5,667 nucleotides of DNA. Origin: Schlegelella_A sp038234975 (lineage in GTDB: Bacteria > Pseudomonadota > Gammaproteobacteria > Burkholderiales > Burkholderiaceae_C). The stretch is from contig JBBSUK010000178.1 of NCBI GenBank assembly GCA_038234975.1, positions 1 through 5,667 of the forward strand, read 5' to 3'. Below, piece by piece: positions 1 through 5,667 of this stretch. The notes below the pieces were generated by a model, which saw nothing but the letters and a program-made list of their open reading frames with translations, searched no databases and had not been told where the DNA came from. The translations under genes and the position numbers were made by a program. The stretch's first letter is position 1. The number at the start of each line of letters is the position of its first letter.

Positions 1-448
1 AAGACTATCGCTCGCCAGACGCCCGCGAAGCACGGAAATCTTGACATTCAAGACGGTATCTACATCCCGATGGCGCGAGGCTTCGTCTACCTGGCGGCCG
101 TCATCGACTCGCACAGCCGGCGCGTGCTGGCGTGGCGCCTGTCGATCTCGAGGGCAGCCCTTCACCAGCAGCGCGTTCACGGGGCTGCTGCACGGGCGCG
201 GCATCCGCATCTCGATGGACGGCAAGGAGTGCCGGCGCGACAACGTGTTCGTCGAACGACTGTGGCGATCGATCAAGTACGAGGAGGTCTACCTGCATGC
301 CTACGAGGCCGTGAGCGCTGCCGGCGAGGGCATCGGCCGCTACTTCAACTTCTACAACACGCGCCGGCCTCACTCAAGCCATCACGCTCGAACCCCGGAC
401 GTGATGTACTTCGCATCGCTGCCTCAGCCTTCGGCCGACGCAGCCTGA
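1..448 (+). pseudogene. IS3-family (IS51-like) transposase orfB, 3' part, degraded
   Basis: This is the remnant of a DDE transposase (integrase core) that would have moved an IS3-family element. The first third reads in frame 1: YIPMARGFVYLAAVID at about 61-108, then RRVLAWRLS to about 147. The rest reads in frame 2, from FTSSAFTGLL through RDNVFVERLWRSIKYEEVY to RRPHSS and a TGA at 446-448. Compared with the family as I know it, two stretches are missing. About 20 codons are gone before YIPM, and about 30 are gone between the RLSIS segment and the FTSS segment, which removes the NTDQGS block carrying the second catalytic Asp and also shifts the frame. An Asp in the first catalytic position (three residues before the Tyr of YIPM) and the Glu of DNVFVER remain. 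The 5' part lies outside the window. It cannot encode an active enzyme. Family assignment is firm; the IS51 group is from remembered motif similarity. Confidence 0.88.
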
Positions 449-505
449 CCCCGCAGGGTCCACTTGAAATCGTCGGAAACTGTTCAGATCAACGGGGCCA
501 GCTCT
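1..505 (+). mobile_element. IS3-family element remnant, right-hand portion
   Basis: It comprises the broken orfB plus a short tail after its stop codon. The tail (449-505) resembles the right end of IS51-type elements: a CCACTTGAAA stretch at 461-470, then CTGTTCAGA at 480-488, and a GGGGCCAGCTCT end at 494-505. The right boundary is inferred from that resemblance. The left end lies outside the window, so neither the inverted repeat partner nor a target duplication can be checked. The boundary may be off by several bases. Confidence 0.6.
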
Positions 506-548
506 GCAGTCCGACGCGGTAGCCAGCATTCCCATTCTTCGGTGCAAG

Positions 549-555
549 GGCTGTG
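549..555. repeat. Left copy of 7-bp target site duplication (GGCTGTG)
   Basis: GGCTGTG lies directly before the TGGCC left end of the complete IS and is repeated exactly at 2465-2471, directly after its GGGCA right end. The uninterrupted target can be rebuilt as the sequence up to 548, one GGCTGTG, then 2472 onward. The 43 bp between the IS3 remnant and this copy (506-548) contain nothing I recognise. Confidence 0.85.
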
Positions 556-594
556 TGGCCGACGACAATTATCTTGACCGGTCGCATTGACTCA
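556..594 (+). repeat. Left terminal inverted repeat of the complete IS
   Basis: Aligned without gaps to the inward-read right end (2464 down to 2426), 19 of the first 24 positions match, including an ATCTTGA block at 571-577. A TTGnCTCA block at 587-594 matches 7 of 8 at the same distance (31 bp) from each tip. Terminal TG at both ends fits many DDE elements. A TTGACC at 574-579 could serve as a -35 element for the transposase, but I see no good -10 at the right spacing. Confidence 0.82.
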
Positions 595-656
595 TCGGAT
601 TTGTTACCCGGTGCGGAACCGTTGCCTCACGTAAGTTGCTACCCGTCGGATGGTCC
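587..656 (+). repeat. Tandem imperfect 35-bp repeats in the IS left arm
   Basis: Two consecutive units start at 587 (TTGACTCATC...) and 622 (TTGCCTCACG...). TTG, CTCA, TTG and TACCCG recur exactly 35 bp apart, and 17 of the first 24 positions are identical. One related unit, in inverse orientation, lies at the right end (2433 down to about 2411, TTGCCTCACG then TTACC). Repeated subterminal motifs of this kind are usually transposase binding sites; that role is inferred. The second unit overlaps the first possible ATG (650) of the transposase frame, which favours the later start. Confidence 0.7.
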
Positions 657-691
657 GGCGGGAGCGACACAACGTGACGAGGCGAGTCAGC

Positions 692-2218
692 ATGGCGACG
701 AGGCGAGAGTTGATCGAGGCGCTGCGAGTGCGGTATCACGAGGGCGCGTCGAGCGAGAAGACCGCGATCCTGGACGAGTTCGCGGCATTGACCGGGTATC
801 ACCGGAAGCACGCCATTCGCGTGCTTGGTTGTGACCCGGTCTTGGCACCGAAGAGAAGGGCTCGCAACCTTCTATACGACGAGGCGGTGCGCCAAGCGCT
901 CATCATGCTTTGGGAGGCCGGTGACCGGGTCTGCGGCAAGCGGTTGAAGGTGCTGATCCCGGCTCTGATCGACGCGATGGAGCGACATGGCCACCTTGAT
1001 CTAGACCCTGTGGTCAGAGCCAAGCTCTTGCAGATCAGTGCAGCCACGATCGACCGCGCCCTTGGCGAAGCGCGCTCTCGTGTTGACGGCCGACGCAAAC
1101 GCCGACCTGGCGTCGGCGCTGCGATCCGTCGCAGCATTCCGATACGCACCTTCAGCGATTGGCGCGACCCACCGCCCGGCTTCCTCGAGGTCGACATGGT
1201 CGAGCATTGCGGGGGTGCAAAGACCGACGGCGACTTCGTCCATAGCCTCGTGCTCACCGACATCGCCAGCGGCTGGACCGAGTGCATTTCCATGCCGGTG
1301 CGCGACCAGACGCTTGTCGTCGAGGCATTGCGCATCGCTGCGGCCGATCTGCCGTTCCCGATGCTCGGATTCGACACCGACAACGACAGCGCATTCATGA
1401 ACCAGACCGTCTTCGACTACTGTCGGGACCACCAACTCGAGCAGACGCGTTCACGCGCCTACAAGAAGAACGATCAGGCCTGGGTCGAACAGAAGAACGG
1501 CGCGATCGTCCGTCGCCTGGTGGGCTACGGTCGGCTGAGTGGCTTGACGGCGACGCGAGCCTTGGCACAGCTCTACGCGGCCTCGCGGCTCTACGTCAAC
1601 TTCTTCCAGCCGTCGTTCAAGCTGAAGCTAAAGACGCGCGACGGAGCGCGCGTCAGTAAGACTTATCACCCACCGGCAACGCCGTGCAATCGACTCCTCG
1701 ACTCAGCACGCGTCAGCGAGGCCGTCAAGCGACAGCTCCGAGAGCAGTTCGCAAGCCTCGACCCCGTGCGCCTGTTGCGGGACATTCGGGCGTCTCAGCA
1801 AGCGCTGAGCGACCTATCGGCGCGCGGACCGCGGGAGCCGTCACTGCCATCAACGGCGGATACCGAGATCTCGACGTTCCTCGACAGCCTTGCCACTGCG
1901 TGGAAGAGCGGTGAGGTCCGGCCGACCCACCGCAAGGACAAGGATCAGTTGCGTTGGTGGAGAACCCGAACGGATCCGTTTGCAGATGCATGGCCTGTCG
2001 TCGAAGGGTGGCTCATCGCCGAACCCACGGCGACCGCCAAGGAACTCCTGGGACGTCTTGCCAAGATCGTCCCGGACGCCTATGCCGGCAAGGCGCAACT
2101 GCGAACGCTGCAACGCCGAATCAAGGCATGGCGTGCGGATAAGGCCAAGGATTTGATCCTGGGGCAGCTGAGGAGGACATCGACCGCGTTCATCGAAGCC
2201 CGGGTCGTCAGTGTCTGA
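692..2218 (+). CDS. IS transposase with DD(35)E integrase (rve) core, 508 aa
   Basis: It catalyses cutting and strand transfer of the surrounding IS. The N-terminus (MATRRELIEALRVRY, then ILDEFAALTGYHRKHAIRVL) looks like a helix-turn-helix DNA-binding region. The RNase H-like core holds D168 (LEVDMVEH), D230 (FDTDND) and E266 (WVEQKNG), with 35 residues between the last two, the classic DD(35)E spacing. An approximately 240-residue tail follows, ending in a basic helical segment (WLIAEPTATAKELLGRL ... QLRTLQRRIKAWR, about 440-482) that may be a second DNA-binding or multimerisation part. The frame is open from 650; I start at ATG 692 because related proteins, as I recall them, begin MxTRxEL, a GAGG lies nine bases upstream, and 650 lies in a repeat. 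GTG 674 with GGGAG upstream is an alternative. No frameshift is needed, so it appears functional. It converges on the tRNA-Pro operon. Confidence 0.93.
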   Translation: MATRRELIEALRVRYHEGASSEKTAILDEFAALTGYHRKHAIRVLGCDPVLAPKRRARNLLYDEAVRQALIMLWEAGDRVCGKRLKVLIPALIDAMERHGHLDLDPVVRAKLLQISAATIDRALGEARSRVDGRRKRRPGVGAAIRRSIPIRTFSDWRDPPPGFLEVDMVEHCGGAKTDGDFVHSLVLTDIASGWTECISMPVRDQTLVVEALRIAAADLPFPMLGFDTDNDSAFMNQTVFDYCRDHQLEQTRSRAYKKNDQAWVEQKNGAIVRRLVGYGRLSGLTATRALAQLYAASRLYVNFFQPSFKLKLKTRDGARVSKTYHPPATPCNRLLDSARVSEAVKRQLREQFASLDPVRLLRDIRASQQALSDLSARGPREPSLPSTADTEISTFLDSLATAWKSGEVRPTHRKDKDQLRWWRTRTDPFADAWPVVEGWLIAEPTATAKELLGRLAKIVPDAYAGKAQLRTLQRRIKAWRADKAKDLILGQLRRTSTAFIEARVVSV

Positions 2219-2464
2219 AAAACAATTGGGCGGCGAATGCCTGGCGCTTCGCGCCAGGCAAGGCTATGGACATATGGACGATGCGCCTGCGGCGCACCGG
2301 GCGCAGCCGTGGACAACGCGATGCGTTGCCCACCGCCGCACCCTTCGACCACATGCCCACAGCCATCGACGATGAGATCAAAAGTTAAAGGCCCACGACA
2401 ACATCCCGCCGGTAACATTCCTTCGTGAGGCAACACGCGAGCTCAAGATAGTTGACGCCGGGCA
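2219..2464. other. Non-coding right arm of the IS with three compact hairpins
   Basis: No credible gene lies in these 246 bp. Three inverted repeats follow the transposase stop, each closing on a 3-base loop. The first, 2238-2260, has perfect 10-bp arms TGCCTGGCGC/GCGCCAGGCA around TTC. The second, 2282-2296, has 6-bp arms TGCGCC/GGCGCA around TGC. The third, 2309-2333, has 11-bp arms with one A-C mismatch (a G-U pair in minus-strand RNA) around GAT. TATGGACA and TATGGACG stand side by side at 2265-2280. No T-tract follows any hairpin on the plus strand, so they are not ordinary intrinsic terminators; they could stabilise the transposase mRNA 3' end, promote Rho-dependent ending, or act as DNA structure near the IS end. 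The role is unknown. Confidence 0.75.
2426..2464 (-). repeat. Right terminal inverted repeat of the complete IS
   Basis: Read inward from 2464 on the minus strand it begins TGCCCGGCGTCAACTATCTT and pairs with the left end at 556-594 (28 of 39 positions alike, 19 of the first 24). The match is too imperfect to be a recent copy of the left end, as is usual for natural IS ends, but the fixed 31-bp distance to the TTGCCTCA block supports homology. Confidence 0.82.
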
Positions 2465-2471
2465 GGCTGTG
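2465..2471. repeat. Right copy of 7-bp target site duplication (GGCTGTG)
   Basis: It directly follows the GGGCA right end of the IS and is identical to 549-555. The next base (G at 2472) differs from the T that follows the left copy, so the duplication is seven bases with the IS ends as drawn. Confidence 0.85.
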
Positions 2472-2551
2472 GTCGAAGTGCTTGGGAAACTGCCGCACCC
2501 GTGTGCGGACAGAGGTCGGATTTCTAGGACCGCGTTAGGAGCGGGCGTCGC

Positions 2552-2590
2552 AAAAGACAAAAGGCTCAGCGGGCACTAACCTGCCGAGCC
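2552..2590 (-). terminator. Intrinsic terminator of the pheT-ihfA-merR-tRNA-Pro unit
   Basis: On the minus strand, ten bases after the tRNA CCA, GGCTCGGC (2590-2583) pairs with GCTGAGCC (2570-2563) through eight pairs including one G-U, around a 12-base loop. TTTTGTCTTTT follows at 2562-2552. The G-U pair and the long T-tract fit minus-strand transcription. A shorter TCTTT at 2594-2598 follows the stem on the plus strand, so weak action against transcription coming from the IS is possible. The stretch from 2472 to 2551 on its far side holds only a small hairpin (2493-2508, CCGCAC/GTGCGG) and nothing else I recognise. Confidence 0.85.
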
Positions 2591-2600
2591 TCGTCTTTAT

Positions 2601-2679
<79 letters not shown>

Positions 2680-2686
2680 GGGCACG

Positions 2687-2692
2687 ATTATA
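2687..2692 (-). promoter_or_regulatory. Probable -10 box of a tRNA-Pro promoter
   Basis: A perfect TATAAT on the minus strand ends ten bases before the first base of the tRNA, in the gap after the MerR-type gene. It is followed by a GC-rich stretch, CGTGCCC, where the discriminator would lie, a pattern known from stringently controlled stable-RNA promoters. No good TTGACA-like -35 is seen at 16-18 bp, so strength is uncertain. A small hairpin (2717-2731, CTGCGT/ACGCAG) sits just after the upstream gene's stop and has no T-tract. Confidence 0.6.
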
Positions 2693-2732
2693 GGTGGCGC
2701 GTGCCTGCGGCGACGCCTGCGTTCGACGCAGC

Positions 2733-3167
2733 CTAGACGGCGAGCAGGCCCCGGATCGACAGCAACTCGGCGCGGACCTGAGCCGTCGACCATGTCACCG
2801 TATCGAACGCCTCGGTCTCGGCGTCGGCATCGCCCGGATGCGCGTCCTGGGTCCGGACCGCGGCGATGAATGCACTTGCCGGCTCGTCGCCCGAAGCGTC
2901 GCGATGCCGAGCCGACGCGTCGACGAGCCGGTTGCGCGCCCCGCTGATCGTGAACCCCTGCTCGTAGAGCAACTCGCGGATCCGCCGGATCAGCAGCACC
3001 TCGTGGTGCTGGTAGTAGCGCCGGTTGCCACGACGCTTCATCGGCTTGAGCTGGTGGAACTCCTGCTCCCAATAGCGCAGCACGTACGGCTTGACGCCGC
3101 ACAGCTCGCTCACCTCGCCGATCGTGAAGTAGCGCTTGGCGGGGATGGCCGGAAGACTTTTCTCCAT
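2733..3167 (-). CDS. MerR-family transcriptional regulator, 144 aa
   Basis: This is a small DNA-binding regulator of the cytoplasm. Residues about 12-81 form a MerR-type winged helix-turn-helix: YFTIGEVSELCGVKPYVLRYWE is the helix-turn-helix part and RRGNRRYYQHHEV the wing, followed by IRRIRELLYEQGFTISGARNRL. The rest (about 82-144) is a variable, acidic tail without the cysteine pattern of metal-sensing MerR proteins; the only Cys is C23 in the helix-turn-helix. Any ligand and target promoters are unknown. It lies 34 nt after ihfA and before tRNA-Pro, the usual place of this gene in Burkholderiales as I know them. I start at ATG 3167; a TTG at 3176 would add three residues. Neither has a convincing Shine-Dalgarno, so translation may depend on upstream ribosomes. 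Confidence 0.93.
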   Translation of the reverse strand: MEKSLPAIPAKRYFTIGEVSELCGVKPYVLRYWEQEFHQLKPMKRRGNRRYYQHHEVLLIRRIRELLYEQGFTISGARNRLVDASARHRDASGDEPASAFIAAVRTQDAHPGDADAETEAFDTVTWSTAQVRAELLSIRGLLAV

Positions 3168-3201
3168 TGAAATCAAGGAGATTTGGGGCTAAAACTCGAC
3201 T

Positions 3202-3567
3202 CTACTCGAAGTCCTGGTCGGGCGCCGTGTCGCCCTGCACGACTGCTTTCAGTTTGTGGCTCGCGTGGAACGTGACCACGTGACGGGCCTTGATCGGAAT
3301 CGCCTCGCCGGTGCGCGGGTTGCGACCCGGCCGCGGCGCCTTGCGGCGGATGTTGAAGTTGCCGAAGCCCGACAGCTTGACGTCGTCACCGGTCAGCAGG
3401 GTCGCGTGGATGATGTCGAAGAAGGCCTCGACCATGTCCTTCGATTCGCGCTTGTTGAGGCCGAGGTGCTGGAACAGCAGGTCGGCAAGCTCGGCCTTGG
3501 TCAGCGTCGGCGTGACGAGCGTCGGCTGCAGCGAACGCGGCGCGGCGGGGGCTTCGTCGTCGGCCAT
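3202..3567 (-). CDS. ihfA: Integration host factor subunit alpha (IHF-alpha), 121 aa
   Basis: This subunit pairs with IHF-beta to bind and sharply bend DNA in the nucleoid, assisting replication, recombination and sigma-54 promoters. The HU/IHF fold covers about 21-110: LTKAELADLLFQHLGLNKRESKDMVEAFF (dimerising helices), KLSGFGNFNIRRK, then the DNA-clasping beta arm with RPGRNPRTGEAIPI and closing RHVVTFHASHKLK. P84 in RNP matches the proline that intercalates into DNA. About 20 residues precede the usual LTKAE start, and extensions of this kind occur in betaproteobacterial IHF-alpha. No internal Met, GTG or TTG gives the short form, so ATG 3567 is kept despite no Shine-Dalgarno upstream. The gene is 33 nt after pheT, the common bacterial pheT-ihfA linkage. 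Confidence 0.97.
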   Translation of the reverse strand: MADDEAPAAPRSLQPTLVTPTLTKAELADLLFQHLGLNKRESKDMVEAFFDIIHATLLTGDDVKLSGFGNFNIRRKAPRPGRNPRTGEAIPIKARHVVTFHASHKLKAVVQGDTAPDQDFE

Positions 3568-3600
3568 GGTGGCTGCGCTGACGCTGAGGAGGCTATTCGA

Positions 3601-5667
3601 CTACTGAGCGCGCAGGCGTGCGCCGGTGCGTGCCGCGAGTGCTGCCAGCACGTCGGCGACGACGCGCTCGATCCGCTCGTCGGTCAGCGAGGTGGTGTCG
3701 TCACGCAGCGCCAGGCGGATCGAGACGCTGCGCTCGCCCGCCGCCATGCCCGTGACCGGCGTTCCCGGCTCGTAGATGTCGAAGACGGTCGCCTCGCGTA
3801 CCGCGCCGTCGCCGGCGGACATCGCCGCGGCGATCAGGCCGTCGTGACGCACGCTCGGCCCGACGACGACCGCGACGTCGCGCGTGACCGCCTGCTGCCG
3901 CGGCAGCGCCGCGTACACCGGCAGCTCGCGAACGCGCCAGGCCTCGGCCTCGATCTCGAAGACGACCGGACTGGCCGGCAGCTCGTAGCGCTGGCGCCAC
4001 TGCGGATGCAGCTCGCCGACGACACCGATCGACCGCCCGGCGATGGAGATCGCGGCGCTCCTGCCCGGGTGCAGCGCCGGATGCGAGACAGCTTCGAAGC
4101 GCGCGCCGAGACCGTCGAGCAGTCGCTCGAGGTCGCCCTTCACGTCGTAGAAGTCGACGGGCTTCTCGGCGGCGCTCCACTGCAGCGGCCGAGCCGCACC
4201 GAACCAGAGGCCGCCGAGCATGAGCGGCTGCGCGAGCCCTGCGACTGCTGTGTCGGCAGCGGCGACCGACGCGTCCTTGCGGTACACCTTGCCGAGCTCG
4301 AACACCTTGACGCGAGGCTGGCGCCGCGCGAGGTTGACGCGCAGCACGTCGATCAGGCTGCCGATCAGCGACGACCGCATCACGCCCTGCGTGCTCACGA
4401 TCGGGTTGATGACGCGCACCGGGTCGGCGTTGCCGGCGAGGTCGCGCTCATGCCGCTCGTCGACGAAGCTGTACGAGATCGTCTCCTGCCAGCCGAGGTC
4501 GGCCATCGCGTGGCGCAACCGCGCAAGCGGGCGCACCGTTTCGCTCGGCACCTGCGCCGCGAATCGGCCGAGCGGCGGGCCCGGCGGCAGCGTGTCGTAG
4601 CCGACGAGGCGGATGACTTCCTCGATCAGGTCTTCCTCGAGCCGCAGATCGAACCGGTACGACGGGGGCACGACGTCGATCCAGCCCTGCCCGCTCGTCC
4701 ACTCGAATCCGAGCCGTGTCATCACCCGCTCGCAGTCGGCCTGCGAGACGTCGATGCCGATGACCTTGGCGGCGCGGGCGACACGCAGTCGGACCGGCGC
4801 CGGCTTCGCGAGCCCGTCCACGTGATCGTCGATCGGGCCGATGCGGGTGTCGACGGTGCCGCAGATCTCGACCACCAGGGCGGTGACGCGCTCGATGTGC
4901 TCGACCGTCGTCTGCGGGTCGACGCCGCGCTCGAAGCGGTGCGCCGCGTCGGTCGAGAAGCGATAGCGACGCGCCCGTCCCGCGACCGCCTCCGGCCACC
5001 AGAATGCGGCCTCTATGTAGATGTTCTTCGTCGTGTCGACGACCGCGGTGCGCTCGCCGCCCATGATCCCGGCGAGCGACTCGACGCGCGCGTGGTCGGC
5101 GATGACGCCGACGTCGCCTTCGAGCGTGACGGTGCTGCCGTTGAGCAGCTCGAGCGTCTCACCCGGCACCGCCCAGCGAACGACGAGGCCACCCTCGATG
5201 GTGTCGAGGTCGAAGATGTGGGTCGGCCGGCCGTATTCGAACATCACGTAGTTCGAGATGTCGACCAGCGGCGCCACCGAGCGCTGGCCACAGCGGGCGA
5301 GCCGCTCGACCATCCAGGCGGGCGTCGCCGCCTTCGGGTCGACGCCGCGCACGACGCGTCCCGAGAAGCGCCCGCACAGGTCGCTCGCGGCCGGGTCGAT
5401 GCGGACCGGGAGCACGGCGTCCGTCGTCGCTGCGACCGGCGAGCAGTCCGGCGTCTTCAGCGGCGCGCCGGTGATCGCCGCGAGTTCGCGGGCAACGCCG
5501 TAGACGCCGAGCGCGTGGCCGAGGTTGGGCGTGAGCTTGAGCGTGAAGACGGCGTCGTCGAGATGGAGGGCGTCGCGCCGGGGGGCGCCGACCTGCGCGG
5601 TCGGGTCGAGGGCGAGCAGGCCCCCGTAGTCGTGCGACAGGTGCAACTCGCGCGCCGCGCCAACCAT
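3601..5667 (-). CDS. pheT: Phenylalanyl-tRNA synthetase beta subunit, C-terminal 688 aa (5' end outside window)
   Basis: PheT forms the alpha2-beta2 synthetase that charges tRNA-Phe; the beta chain handles tRNA recognition and hydrolysis of mischarged Tyr. About 115 N-terminal residues, holding most of the EMAP-II-like tRNA-binding domain, are missing compared with the E. coli protein; the ATG at the window edge corresponds to an internal Met. Visible parts in order, in window numbering: the end of the OB-fold and the linker (LKLTPNLGHALGVYGVARE, 43-61); the B3/B4 editing domain (VAPLVDISNYVMFEYGRPTH, 131-150; ESLAGIMGGE, 196-205; FSTDAAHRFERGVD, 237-250); the B5 domain (about 288-362, with PSYRFDLRLEEDLIEEVIR carrying acidic metal-site residues); the synthetase-like core (ISYSFVDE, RSSLIGSLIDVL); and the ferredoxin-fold anticodon-binding domain (about 585-688, PRQQAVTRDVAVVV ... 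DIYEPG). The TAG stop is 33 nt before ihfA. No internal damage is seen. Confidence 0.97.
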   Translation of the reverse strand: MVGAARELHLSHDYGGLLALDPTAQVGAPRRDALHLDDAVFTLKLTPNLGHALGVYGVARELAAITGAPLKTPDCSPVAATTDAVLPVRIDPAASDLCGRFSGRVVRGVDPKAATPAWMVERLARCGQRSVAPLVDISNYVMFEYGRPTHIFDLDTIEGGLVVRWAVPGETLELLNGSTVTLEGDVGVIADHARVESLAGIMGGERTAVVDTTKNIYIEAAFWWPEAVAGRARRYRFSTDAAHRFERGVDPQTTVEHIERVTALVVEICGTVDTRIGPIDDHVDGLAKPAPVRLRVARAAKVIGIDVSQADCERVMTRLGFEWTSGQGWIDVVPPSYRFDLRLEEDLIEEVIRLVGYDTLPPGPPLGRFAAQVPSETVRPLARLRHAMADLGWQETISYSFVDERHERDLAGNADPVRVINPIVSTQGVMRSSLIGSLIDVLRVNLARRQPRVKVFELGKVYRKDASVAAADTAVAGLAQPLMLGGLWFGAARPLQWSAAEKPVDFYDVKGDLERLLDGLGARFEAVSHPALHPGRSAAISIAGRSIGVVGELHPQWRQRYELPASPVVFEIEAEAWRVRELPVYAALPRQQAVTRDVAVVVGPSVRHDGLIAAAMSAGDGAVREATVFDIYEPGTPVTGMAAGERSVSIRLALRDDTTSLTDERIERVVADVLAALAARTGARLRAQ

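Larger units (their letters stand above)
556..2464 (+). mobile_element. Complete insertion sequence, 1909 bp, DD(35)E transposase, 7-bp TSD
   Basis: The element is delimited by imperfect inverted ends and a perfect 7-bp target duplication. Its left end reads TGGCCGACGACAATTATCTT, and the right end read inward on the minus strand is TGCCCGGCGTCAACTATCTT. It carries one uninterrupted transposase gene, a 136-bp left arm containing a 35-bp-period tandem repeat, and a 246-bp right arm with three hairpins. An intact gene plus undecayed duplication suggests a relatively recent, possibly still mobile copy. By size, long C-terminal tail and 7-bp duplication it may belong among the ISNCY groups of ISfinder (ISDol1-like or IS1202-like), but that is from memory and the group is left open. 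It lies 87 bp beyond the T-tract of the tRNA operon terminator, and its transposase points toward that operon. Confidence 0.88.

Noticed and set aside
571..604. Promoter for the transposase with TTGACC as -35
   Set aside because: The hexamer at 17-19 bp spacing (GGATTT region) is a poor -10, so it is mentioned only as a possibility under the left repeat.
799..1398. Long minus-strand open frame opposite the transposase (199 codons)
   Set aside because: High-GC antisense shadow with no recognisable domain; the plus-strand DD(35)E protein explains the codons.
2238..2260. Strong hairpin read as an intrinsic terminator or an integron attC site
   Set aside because: There is no T-tract on either side, and no attC R/L box pattern or integrase gene is present.
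2080..2436. Minus-strand open frame across the end of the transposase and the IS right arm
   Set aside because: It crosses the hairpins, shows no family motif, and overlaps the conserved transposase end.
542..2486. GTGCAAGGG (542-550) and GTGCTTGGG (2478-2486) as a paired recombinase site in the rebuilt target
   Set aside because: Only 7 of 9 bases match, and no recombinase or conserved core supports it.
4220..4600. Plus-strand open frames opposite pheT
   Set aside because: Composition is Ser/Arg/Pro-rich as expected of antisense reading of a high-GC gene, and the minus strand encodes well-conserved PheT.

Overview
The window reads as a piece of a high-GC betaproteobacterial chromosome, most likely Burkholderiales. 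The basis is the minus-strand order pheT - ihfA - MerR-type regulator - tRNA-Pro(GGG), the style of the PheT and IHF-alpha proteins, and a tRNA gene that encodes its own CCA end. The species cannot be named from the sequence alone.

Right half (2552-5667, all minus strand): a conserved translation/nucleoid operon tail. It holds the C-terminal ~688 residues of phenylalanyl-tRNA synthetase beta chain (the gene runs off the window edge), then ihfA, a small MerR-family regulator, and tRNA-Pro with anticodon GGG. The genes are 33-55 nt apart. The tRNA has a perfect TATAAT box just upstream, so it probably has its own promoter inside the operon. A clear intrinsic terminator at 2552-2590 closes the unit.

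Left half (1-2551): layered mobile DNA just beyond that terminator. Positions 1-505 are the decayed 3' part of an IS3-family (IS51-like) element, whose transposase orfB has lost internal segments and its reading frame. Inserted just past it is a complete insertion sequence at 556-2464 (1909 bp). It has imperfect terminal inverted repeats, a perfect 7-bp target duplication (GGCTGTG), an intact 508-residue DD(35)E transposase, a 35-bp-period tandem repeat in the left end, and a 246-bp non-coding right arm with three compact hairpins.

The two halves are functionally separate: the IS landed in already disrupted DNA between IS3 debris and the operon terminator, and the housekeeping genes look intact. 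I see no defence system, CRISPR array, toxin pair or other clearly undescribed system. The most informative new item is the exact delimitation and internal architecture of the complete IS.
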